Source: CAYTBN01 sp964542165 (lineage in GTDB: Bacteria; Myxococcota_A; UBA796; UBA9615; CAYRNR01). Taken from it: a DNA stretch of 64,000 bases. The translations under genes were made by a program, and so were the position numbers. Within the stretch, counting starts at the first letter, position 1. Each line of letters starts with the position of its first letter. Where the stretch lies: NCBI GenBank assembly GCA_964542165.1, contig CAZITQ010000009.1:16391-80390 (forward strand), written 5' to 3'. Positions 57,541 through 64,000 of this stretch are shown here, piece after piece. Under the pieces are notes generated by a model that saw only the letters and a list, made by a program, of their open reading frames with translations, did no database searches and was not told the origin of the DNA.

Positions 57541-58632
57541 TCAGGGGTAGGCCCGGGGCTTGTCGGGGACGCCGACGGGCACCTCGTAGAGCTTGTTCGC
57601 GCTGATGTCGAGCACGTACAGGGACATGGGATCCCAGCCGCCGATGCCCGATCCCCACTGCATGTTGGGGATCCAGGTGGTCTCGCTACCCAGCAGGATG
57701 ACGGGGTGACCGTCGCCGTCGGGCGTGAAGCGCCAGACCCGGGCGGCGATGTACTCGCAGACGTAGACGTTGCCGCAGGCGTCCACCGCCATGCCGTCCA
57801 GCTGCCCGTTGCCGACGTCGGCCGCGAACACCGTCAGGTCGCCCGGGTTGCCGTGCTCGTCGAATTCCAGGGCGTGGATCGTCCCGCCGCCGAAGCTGCC
57901 GATGTACAGGGTGCGGTAGTCGGGACTGAAGGCCACGCCGTTGGGGTTGTTCAGCCCCTGGGCCACCACCTCGAAGTCGCCGGTGGTCGAGTCGACCTTG
58001 CGCACCCGCCCCCCGGACTGCTCGGCCACGTAGACGAAGCCGTCCAGGTCCACCTCGATCCCGTTGCCGTAGTTGAAGCCGGACAGCAGGGGGCTGCGCA
58101 CCCCGTCGGGCGTCACCTTGTACAGGGTGCCGTCGCTCACGTCGGAGTAGACGATATCGCCGGAGGGGACCGCCCGCAGCCCGGCCAGGAAGTGCCCGCT
58201 GCCAGGCACCCACAGCTGGGGTGCATCCGTGTAGGTCGACTTGAACAGGTTTCCGTTGTCGGCACCGATCAGGTTGCCCAGGTCATCGAACGCCAGATCC
58301 TCGGTGGCCCGGGGGCCGTACATCACGTTGAAGGCGAAGGGGCCGTCGGGGATGTTCTCGCAATCCACCGGCGGCGACGTGGTGTCGTCGTCGTCGTCGT
58401 CCGATGCCGTGGTGTCGTCGTCGTCGTCCGAGGTGGAGTCGTCGTCGTCCGACGTGGTGTCGTCGTCGTCGCCCGACGTGGTGTCATCGTCACCGGCCGA
58501 ATCGTCGTCGTCGATGGGGGTGGGCGTGGCGCCGCAGCCGGTGCCGCCGACGATCACGCCCTCGTCCTCGTCGTTGCAGCCGAGGAGCAGGGCAAAGAGC
58601 AGGGCTATGCGCAGACCGCGATCCAGTCTCAT
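57541..58632 (-). CDS. Asp-rich lipoprotein with SMP-30/NHL-type beta-propeller
   Basis: This is a 363-residue lipoprotein. Lipobox LLLGC, then about 60 residues of DDDT/DDDS repeats, then a propeller with repeats such as ATEDLAFDDLGNLIGADNGN, GNGIEVDLDGFVYVAEQSGG and VGNGQLDGMAVDACGNVYV, the pattern of SMP-30/gluconolaconase or NHL domains. Its ATG overlaps the stop of the upstream phosphatase-like gene (ATGA). No enzyme active site is certain. It may bind sugars or act as a structural surface protein. Confidence 0.85.
   Translation of the reverse strand: MRLDRGLRIALLFALLLGCNDEDEGVIVGGTGCGATPTPIDDDDSAGDDDTTSGDDDDTTSDDDDSTSDDDDDTTASDDDDDDTTSPPVDCENIPDGPFAFNVMYGPRATEDLAFDDLGNLIGADNGNLFKSTYTDAPQLWVPGSGHFLAGLRAVPSGDIVYSDVSDGTLYKVTPDGVRSPLLSGFNYGNGIEVDLDGFVYVAEQSGGRVRKVDSTTGDFEVVAQGLNNPNGVAFSPDYRTLYIGSFGGGTIHALEFDEHGNPGDLTVFAADVGNGQLDGMAVDACGNVYVCEYIAARVWRFTPDGDGHPVILLGSETTWIPNMQWGSGIGGWDPMSLYVLDISANKLYEVPVGVPDKPRAYP
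58382..58515 (+). repeat. GTC repeats coding for a long DDDT/DDDS tether
   Basis: Short GTC runs alternate with variant codons (GGTGTC, GTC-ATC). They encode the repeated DDDDT units of the lipoprotein at 57541; this is the longest such tether in the window. Confidence 0.75.
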
Positions 58633-59228
58633 GGGGCGTCCTCGGGTGGGGGGATGGGGGAGGCGACGGCGCGCCAGCGTGCCTGGAAGGTGTGGACCGC
58701 CTGCTCCTGCTCGGGGGTCTCGATGCTCCCGGGGCGCAGCTTGCGGACCTCTGCAATCGCTTCGGTGGCCGTCATGCCCTCGGTCACGAAGTAGGTCGCC
58801 AGGACGGTGCCGGTGCGACCGAGTCCCGCTCCGCAGTGCACACCGACCGCGTGACCGGAGTCCAGGCTCTCCCGGCCCTTGGCCGCGAATGCGAACAGCT
58901 GGTCCTGGGTCGGGGGGGTGAAGTCCTGCACGGGCAGGTGAAGCACCTCGATGCCGTAGTTCGCGGCGGTCGAGGCGGGGGTCGACTCCTCGGTGAGGGA
59001 GACCAGCAGCGAGATCCCGTGGGTCTGCAGGGCCGCCAGATCGTCCTCCAGCGGCTGGTGGACCCCCAGCCGGGCCATGCCCGCGAGCTTCCCCTCGACG
59101 ACCCACGAGAAGTTGGCCACCTCCCCGGGCGCGCTCGCCGGCGACTGCGCGTCCACGCTCCCGGAGCAGCCCCCGAGGGCCAGGAGTACGATTCCTACGA
59201 TCACGCTGGGCCACCACATGCGCGACAT
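58629..59228 (-). CDS. Tyrosine/dual-specificity phosphatase-like lipoprotein
   Basis: This is a 199-residue protein with a lipobox (LALGGC, about 16-21) and a compact phosphatase domain bearing GHAVGVHCGAGLGRTGTVLA, the CX5R loop with catalytic Cys and Arg, and a general-acid Asp in LPVQDFTPPTQDQL. It would act in the periplasm or at the surface, on phosphotyrosine, phosphoinositide-like or sugar phosphate groups. It is the first gene of a two-gene unit with the propeller lipoprotein. Confidence 0.87.
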   Translation of the reverse strand: MSRMWWPSVIVGIVLLALGGCSGSVDAQSPASAPGEVANFSWVVEGKLAGMARLGVHQPLEDDLAALQTHGISLLVSLTEESTPASTAANYGIEVLHLPVQDFTPPTQDQLFAFAAKGRESLDSGHAVGVHCGAGLGRTGTVLATYFVTEGMTATEAIAEVRKLRPGSIETPEQEQAVHTFQARWRAVASPIPPPEDAP

Positions 59229-59264
59229 TCTAGCCCAGTCGAGCGCCCCGGGAGCGGGCGAAAC

Positions 59265-59284
59265 GAAACCCCGGCCCGGGTTTC
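59265..59284. other. Small inverted repeat in a 250-base intergenic region
   Basis: GAAACCC and GGGTTTC pair around a GC loop (59265-59271 and 59278-59284). No T run follows, so it is not a convincing terminator. The rest of the 59229-59478 gap shows no clear promoter boxes. Confidence 0.25.
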
Positions 59285-59478
59285 CGCTCTTCCCTTGCGA
59301 GCGAGCGCACGCACCCCGCGCACGAGACAGCAGTGGCGGGCCTTGTCAAGGCGCTGTAGACTCCGTCGACAGGAGAGATCCACAACCCGGTGTACGCGTT
59401 GTTCTCCATGGGGTTCATCAAAGCGCGCTCGCGCCCGCGTACACTGTTGTGGGGCCCAAAAAGGACTAGGGTGTGTCC

Positions 59479-62049
59479 ATGACACGGATTTTCGCATCTC
59501 GAGCATTCGGTGGAGCGGGTCTGCTGGCGGCCATCCTGGTCGTCGGTATGGGCTGCAACGAGAGCCAGCTCAATCCCCTGGCGCCGGACATCTACGTCGC
59601 TCCCGAGGAGATCAACTTCGGGACGGTGGTGATCGGCGTGGAGGGCGAGCAGCTCCTGGCCGTTCACAACGTGGGGGGCGGCACCCTCACCGTGTCGTCG
59701 GTCACGCTGCAGGACGGCAACGGTGCGTTCTCGGTGGAGGACTTCAGCGGCGAGCTGACCCCCGACAACCTCACGGAGCTGGCGGTGGGCTTCTCCCCGG
59801 ACGACCTGGGGCCCGCCGAGGACGTCATCCTGATCGAGAGTGACGATCCCGACGAGCCCACCGTGGAGGTCCCGGTCTACGCCGTGGACGTGGTCCCCGA
59901 GCCGGTCCCGGCCATCGCCTGGTCCCCGTCGAGCCTGGACTACGGCGCGGTCCCCACCGGCGGCACGTCGGTGATGACGGTCACCCTGACCAGCGTCGGC
60001 ACCGGCGACCTGGAGGTCTCGGGCGTCGCCCTGTCCGTGGGTACCTCCCCCGACTTCTCGATTCAGAACAACCCGGCGCCCATCGTGCTGCCCCCGAGCT
60101 CCTCGGCCACCGTGGACGTGGCCTACACCCCATCGGACGATGCCCCGGACGCCGGCGTGCTGGTGGTGATCAGCAACGACCCCGACACCCCCGAGATCCA
60201 GATCCCGCTCACCGGAGAGCTGCTGCCCGCCCCGGACATCGACCTGGTCCCCACGGCGCTGCTGTTCGGCACCCTGGCGGCCGGCGACTCCGAGACCATG
60301 AGCGCCGACATCTGGAACCTGGGCGTGGCCGACCTGGAGCTCGGCACCCTGATCCAGATCGGCTCGTCGGAGTTCGTGATGCTCAACGACCCGTCGGGGA
60401 TGGTCCTGGCGCCCGGGGAGTACACCACGCTATCGGTCCAGTACACCCAGTCGGACAACATGGCGGACAACGGCCAGATCGAGATCCCCAGCAACGATCC
60501 CGACGAGCCCATCGTCTACCTGTCCATGGACGCCCCGGCGCCCGCGCCCGACATCGACGTGGACCCCTGGTCCGTGGACTTCGGCGACGTCAAGGTCTAC
60601 ACCGCGGTCTCCGAGTGGGTGACCATCTCCAACGTCGGCACCGACGATCTGGATCTGTACAGCTGCAACCTGATCGGCAACCAGTCCTTCACGATCACCT
60701 CCAACCCCGAGGGATCGACCCTGGTGCCGGGCTCCTCGGTGCAGATGGAGGTCACGTTCGAACCCCACGCTGAGCAGATGTTCAACGGCATGGTGGACAT
60801 CGCCAGCAACGACCCGGACGAGGCGAACGTCTCGGTGGACCTGCTGGGCTACGGCGCCACGCCGCTGATCGAGCTCGATCCGCCCTACCACTACTTCGGC
60901 GTCACCATGGCCGGCTGCGAGGAGACCCTGGACGTGGCCGTCAAGAGCGTGGGTAGCGCGCCGCTGGCCCTGTACGGCTACACCTACAACACGACCCCCG
61001 GGTCGACGATGACGCTCTCGGCCACCGACCTGGACTCCTACGTGAACAACGGAACGGAGCTGGCGCCCGGCAGCGAGATCAACGTCACCGTCAGCTTCAT
61101 CCCCGACGACGTCATCTCGTTCTCCGGCGCCCTGACCGTCAACAGCGACGACCCCTACGACCCCTACGCCGTGGCCGACCAGGACGGCGACGGGGACTCG
61201 GGCGGCGCCTACCAGGACGTGTACGTCCAGCAGGGCAACAACTGGTCCGACGTGTTGTGGGTGGTGGACAACTCCTGCTCGATGGAGGAGGAGCAGGGCA
61301 AGCTGGGCGACGACTTCAGCTACTTCTACTCCATCATCAACGGCGCCGGCGTGGACTACCACCTGGCCACGGTGACCACCGACAACGCCGGATTCACCGG
61401 CGGCTACTCGGTCATCTACCCGACCACCCCCAACGGGGCCCAGATCTTCGCCCAGAACTGCGCCGTGGGCACCAACGGCAGCTGGACCGAGATGGGCCTC
61501 AAGTACGGCTACGACGCCCTGGTATGGGCCCGCAACAACCAGGCCCCGAACCAGAACTTCTGGCGGGACGACGCCGGCCTGCGGGTGGTCTACGTGTCCG
61601 ACGAGGAAGACCAGAGCGGGAGCTGGAGCTCGTACCTGAGTTCCTACCAGGCGATGAAGGCCAACCCGGACCACGTGATCCTCTCGGCCATCTGCGGCAC
61701 CGACGGGTACAGCGCCCAGAGCTGCAGCGGGCAGGGAGGGGTCGCCTATCCGGGGACGGGCTACGTGGACGTGGCCAACTCCACCGGCGGTGTGCTGGCC
61801 AGCATCTGCGACAACGACTGGTCGACCGCGCTGTCCAACCTGGCCTGGATCACGGTCAACCTGGCGGACACCTTCACCCTGACCTACCAGGCGATCCCCA
61901 ACACCATCGAGGTCTACGTGAACCACGTCCAGGCGATCGGTGGGTGGTCCTACGACGCCGCGCTCAACGCGGTGGTCTTCGATCCGGCCTACGTGCCCGA
62001 TGACGGGGAGCTGATCGAGATCAACTACGAGTACTTCGGTAGCTGCTAG
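59479..62049 (+). CDS. Lipoprotein with five ASH-type (choice-of-anchor D) domains and a vWA domain
   Basis: This is an 856-residue protein with lipobox VVGMGC. Five beta-sandwich repeats of about 100 residues follow, each with an entry like VAPEEINFGTVVIG, LSVGTS or IDVDPWSVDFGDVKV, and an exit like SNDPDTPEIQIPLTGE or SNDPDEPIVYLSM. Next is a vWA-like domain with a MIDAS motif (LWVVDNSCSMEEEQGK) and YVSDEEDQ. It ends in a beta domain. The ATG at 59479 follows a GTG two codons earlier; either could be used. It is a likely surface adhesin or scaffold. Confidence 0.87.
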   Translation: MTRIFASRAFGGAGLLAAILVVGMGCNESQLNPLAPDIYVAPEEINFGTVVIGVEGEQLLAVHNVGGGTLTVSSVTLQDGNGAFSVEDFSGELTPDNLTELAVGFSPDDLGPAEDVILIESDDPDEPTVEVPVYAVDVVPEPVPAIAWSPSSLDYGAVPTGGTSVMTVTLTSVGTGDLEVSGVALSVGTSPDFSIQNNPAPIVLPPSSSATVDVAYTPSDDAPDAGVLVVISNDPDTPEIQIPLTGELLPAPDIDLVPTALLFGTLAAGDSETMSADIWNLGVADLELGTLIQIGSSEFVMLNDPSGMVLAPGEYTTLSVQYTQSDNMADNGQIEIPSNDPDEPIVYLSMDAPAPAPDIDVDPWSVDFGDVKVYTAVSEWVTISNVGTDDLDLYSCNLIGNQSFTITSNPEGSTLVPGSSVQMEVTFEPHAEQMFNGMVDIASNDPDEANVSVDLLGYGATPLIELDPPYHYFGVTMAGCEETLDVAVKSVGSAPLALYGYTYNTTPGSTMTLSATDLDSYVNNGTELAPGSEINVTVSFIPDDVISFSGALTVNSDDPYDPYAVADQDGDGDSGGAYQDVYVQQGNNWSDVLWVVDNSCSMEEEQGKLGDDFSYFYSIINGAGVDYHLATVTTDNAGFTGGYSVIYPTTPNGAQIFAQNCAVGTNGSWTEMGLKYGYDALVWARNNQAPNQNFWRDDAGLRVVYVSDEEDQSGSWSSYLSSYQAMKANPDHVILSAICGTDGYSAQSCSGQGGVAYPGTGYVDVANSTGGVLASICDNDWSTALSNLAWITVNLADTFTLTYQAIPNTIEVYVNHVQAIGGWSYDAALNAVVFDPAYVPDDGELIEINYEYFGSC

Positions 62050-62194
62050 CGCACGGGCCGCGCGGCCCACACTGCATCCTTTCTGCACCGATTCCCCTCC
62101 CCCCCTCCGCGGGCCGTGAGCCGCGGCGCCGCATTCCTCCACTACAACGGGAACATGGCGTCGCTACGGACGCCCCCGAGCCCAGGAGGATGCC

Positions 62195-63730
62195 GTGTTC
62201 GCCACCCCGTCATACGAGCCCTACTTCCCCACCAGCATGCGCGAAGCTCCCCCCCTGGATGGATCGCGGGAGACGCCGCCGCCCACGCCGCGGCACGCCC
62301 TGCTGATCAGCCCTTTTTACCGCAAGGATCCCTGCGGGAGCTTCGCCAAGCACGTGCTCACGCCCTCGCTGGCGCTGACCTCCATCGCCGGTGCCACGCC
62401 GCCCGGGTGGGAGGTGCGGATGTGGGACGAGAACCTGCTGCAGGGGCCGCCGCCGGCAGAGCCCTTCCCCGCGGTGGTGGGTCTGACGGTTCACCTGACG
62501 TTCGCTCGACGGGCATACGAGCTGGGGCGGTGGTACCGGGATCGGGGCGCTCGAGTCGTGATGGGAGGGCCCCACGTGATGGCGTGTCCCGACGAGGTCT
62601 CCGCCCACGCGGACGCCATTGCGGTGGGCGAGGGGGTCCAGCTGTGGCCCCGGATCCTGCGCGACGCCGAGCGCGGAGAACTGAAGCCCCGGTACGAGGG
62701 GAGTTTTCACCGCCCCTTCCGCGAGGAGCCGCCGCCCCGGCGTTCGATCCTCCCCCGCCGGGACTTCCTGACCACCGCCAGCCTCACCGCGACCCGCGGG
62801 TGTCACAACCGCTGCGGATTCTGCCACCTGTCCACCCAGGGCCTGCGCATGCCCTACCAGCGCAAGGACGTGGGCCAGGTGGTCGCGGAGATCGCTGCGA
62901 TGGACGAGCCCTACGCGGTGTTCGTGGACAACAACCTGGGCTCGGATCGGGCGTACCTGCGCGATCTCTGCCGCGCGCTGCGGCCGCTGCGCACGATCTG
63001 GTCCGCCGCGGTCACGCTGGACGTGGCCGATGATGCCTCCCTGGTCCGGGAGATGGCCCGGGCCGGCTGCAACGGGGTGTTCATCGGGCTGGAGACCCTG
63101 GAGGCGGCCAACCTGGACGAGGCCGGCAAGCGCTGCCCCCGCCCGGAGGCCTACGCCCGCGGTGTCGAGGTGTTCCACCGCCACCGGATCCAGGTCAACG
63201 GCAGCTTCGTGTTCGGCTTCGACCACGACGGTCCGGAGGTGTTCCGCCGGACGGTGGAGTGGATCGAGCGCGCGAGGCTGGCCTGCGCCACCTTCCACAT
63301 CCTGACCCCCTACCCCGGGACCCCCCTCTTCCGGCGCCTGGAGGCCGAGGGCCGGCTGTTCCACCGGGAGTGGGACCTCTACGACACGGCCCACGCGGTC
63401 TTCCGGCCGGCAGGCATGACGCCCCGGCAGCTGGAGGAGGGGTACCGCTGGTGTTACCAGCGGCTGTTCTCCCACCGGTCGATCCTTCGGCGGCGGCCCA
63501 CACGGACCTCGGACCTGCCCTCCTATCTGGCGGGCTCCTACCTGTACAAGCATGCCAACCGATTGTGGCCCTGGGCGATCCGTCGACGCTGGACACGGGC
63601 CCTGTGGCGACCGATGCTGCACGCCGCACGGCTGCGGCAGCGGAAGGTCTCGGAGGGCATCGGCCCCGACGAGGTCCCCGACCGGGTCGGAATACGTGAG
63701 GCGCCGCGGGCGGGCTCCCGCGCCGCCTGA
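62195..63730 (+). CDS. Radical SAM enzyme with B12-binding-type N-terminal domain
   Basis: This is a 511-residue protein with a GTG start; AGGAGG lies just upstream. The N-terminal part (about 40-165) resembles a cobalamin-binding Rossmann domain (SPFYRKDPCGSF, RVVMGGPHVMACPDEV, IAVGEGVQLWPRIL). The radical SAM Cys motif is RGCHNRCGFCHLS (about 205), followed by FVDNNLGSDRAYLRDLCRAL and VFIGLETLEAANLDEAGKRC. These enzymes methylate or rearrange lipids and peptides. It ends directly against the partial lipoprotein gene. Confidence 0.93.
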   Translation: MFATPSYEPYFPTSMREAPPLDGSRETPPPTPRHALLISPFYRKDPCGSFAKHVLTPSLALTSIAGATPPGWEVRMWDENLLQGPPPAEPFPAVVGLTVHLTFARRAYELGRWYRDRGARVVMGGPHVMACPDEVSAHADAIAVGEGVQLWPRILRDAERGELKPRYEGSFHRPFREEPPPRRSILPRRDFLTTASLTATRGCHNRCGFCHLSTQGLRMPYQRKDVGQVVAEIAAMDEPYAVFVDNNLGSDRAYLRDLCRALRPLRTIWSAAVTLDVADDASLVREMARAGCNGVFIGLETLEAANLDEAGKRCPRPEAYARGVEVFHRHRIQVNGSFVFGFDHDGPEVFRRTVEWIERARLACATFHILTPYPGTPLFRRLEAEGRLFHREWDLYDTAHAVFRPAGMTPRQLEEGYRWCYQRLFSHRSILRRRPTRTSDLPSYLAGSYLYKHANRLWPWAIRRRWTRALWRPMLHAARLRQRKVSEGIGPDEVPDRVGIREAPRAGSRAA

Positions 63731-64000
63731 TCAGGGCGTCGGGGGCGGGATGTAGATCGAGAGGCAGGACCAGACGCAGGCGCATCCGTCGAGGAGGGGA
63801 TCCTGGGGGCAGGCCTCGAGACAGGCGAGGTCGGCGGCGTTCATGCAGGTGAGGCAGAAGTCCTCGCAGGTGTAGCCGCTGCCCGTCCAGTCGACGCAGA
63901 TCTCCTGCTCCATGGCGCAGAAGTCGGCGCAGGTGTAGGGGGCGACGGTGGTGTCGTCGTCGCCGGTGCTGTCGTCGTCGCCGGTGGTGTCGTCGTCGCC
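63731..64000 (-). CDS. Asp-rich, Cys-rich lipoprotein, C-terminal part (5' end outside window)
   Basis: The frame is open to the right edge; the visible 89 residues begin with GDDDTTGDDDSTGDDDTTVA and go on into a Cys-rich end with ten or so Cys (YTCADFCAMEQEICVDW, TCEDFCLTCMNAADLACLEA, CACVWSCL). It matches the window's other Asp-tethered secreted proteins; the signal peptide would be just outside. The ATG inside the window at 63913 is within the folded part and not the real start. Confidence 0.72.
   Translation of the reverse strand, partial: GDDDTTGDDDSTGDDDTTVAPYTCADFCAMEQEICVDWTGSGYTCEDFCLTCMNAADLACLEACPQDPLLDGCACVWSCLSIYIPPPTP

Noticed and set aside
58382..58515. Regular GTC repeats considered as a CRISPR array
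   Set aside because: There are no spacers or equal-length repeats; they are codons for a poly-Asp tether.

Overview
The window is very GC-rich, densely packed bacterial DNA with long operons and many four-base ATGA or GTGA gene overlaps. The gene content points to a Gram-negative member of the former Deltaproteobacteria, most like Myxococcota: large Ser/Thr kinase-ATPase fusions, tandem FHA domains, Tat and Tol/Exb-type systems, HflKC, an outer-membrane-like protein, and many secreted lipoproteins whose mature N-terminus is a run of aspartates encoded by GAC repeats. This placement is inference from gene content; no rRNA or tRNA gene was seen. Several single-base frame breaks at G/C homopolymers suggest an uncorrected draft or metagenome assembly.

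Bases 1-5751 hold a translationally coupled lipid-type operon: acyl-CoA dehydrogenase (cut by the left edge), a cNMP-binding/patatin phospholipase (frame-broken), a KAS III-like thiolase-fold enzyme, an acyltransferase, an SDR without its catalytic Tyr, and an AhpD-fold protein. A giant Ser/Thr kinase plus AAA-type ATPase (frame-broken) and a methyltransferase follow, up to 10.6 kb. On the minus strand, 10.6-18.6 kb carries an FG-GAP lipoprotein, a DUF2760/Hsp70/Hsp70 operon in which the last Hsp70 gene is split by a 33-C tract, and an Asp-rich lipoprotein. A DrrAB-like ABC exporter and urocanate hydratase follow.

From 23.5 to 27.4 kb, an HMG-CoA-synthase-like protein fused to a DUF35 domain is coupled to a thiolase and followed by an iron alcohol dehydrogenase. 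Then come an O-antigen ligase-type membrane protein, a small TA-flanked inverted-repeat element, hflKC, an M18 aminopeptidase, a START-like secreted protein, a zinc-ribbon coiled-coil protein and the RNase P RNA gene (33837-34285) with a recognisable promoter. A nucleotide-salvage block (UPRT-like, RidA, RNase D, purine and pyrimidine nucleoside phosphorylases) occupies 36.9-41.4 kb.

From 41.5 kb onward are a PKD lipoprotein, a group-2 sigma-70 factor, a zinc aminopeptidase, ExbB/ExbD, an FtsB-like protein, a GAF-GAF-GGDEF cyclase, a membrane glutaredoxin, TatB/TatC, a PHP phosphoesterase, the catalytic subunit of methylmalonyl-CoA mutase, HEAT-repeat and FHA proteins, and a run of lipoproteins including a tyrosine-phosphatase-like one and a five-ASH-domain/vWA one. 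A B12-binding-type radical SAM enzyme and the edge of one more Asp-rich lipoprotein close the window. Convergent genes meet with almost no spacer throughout.
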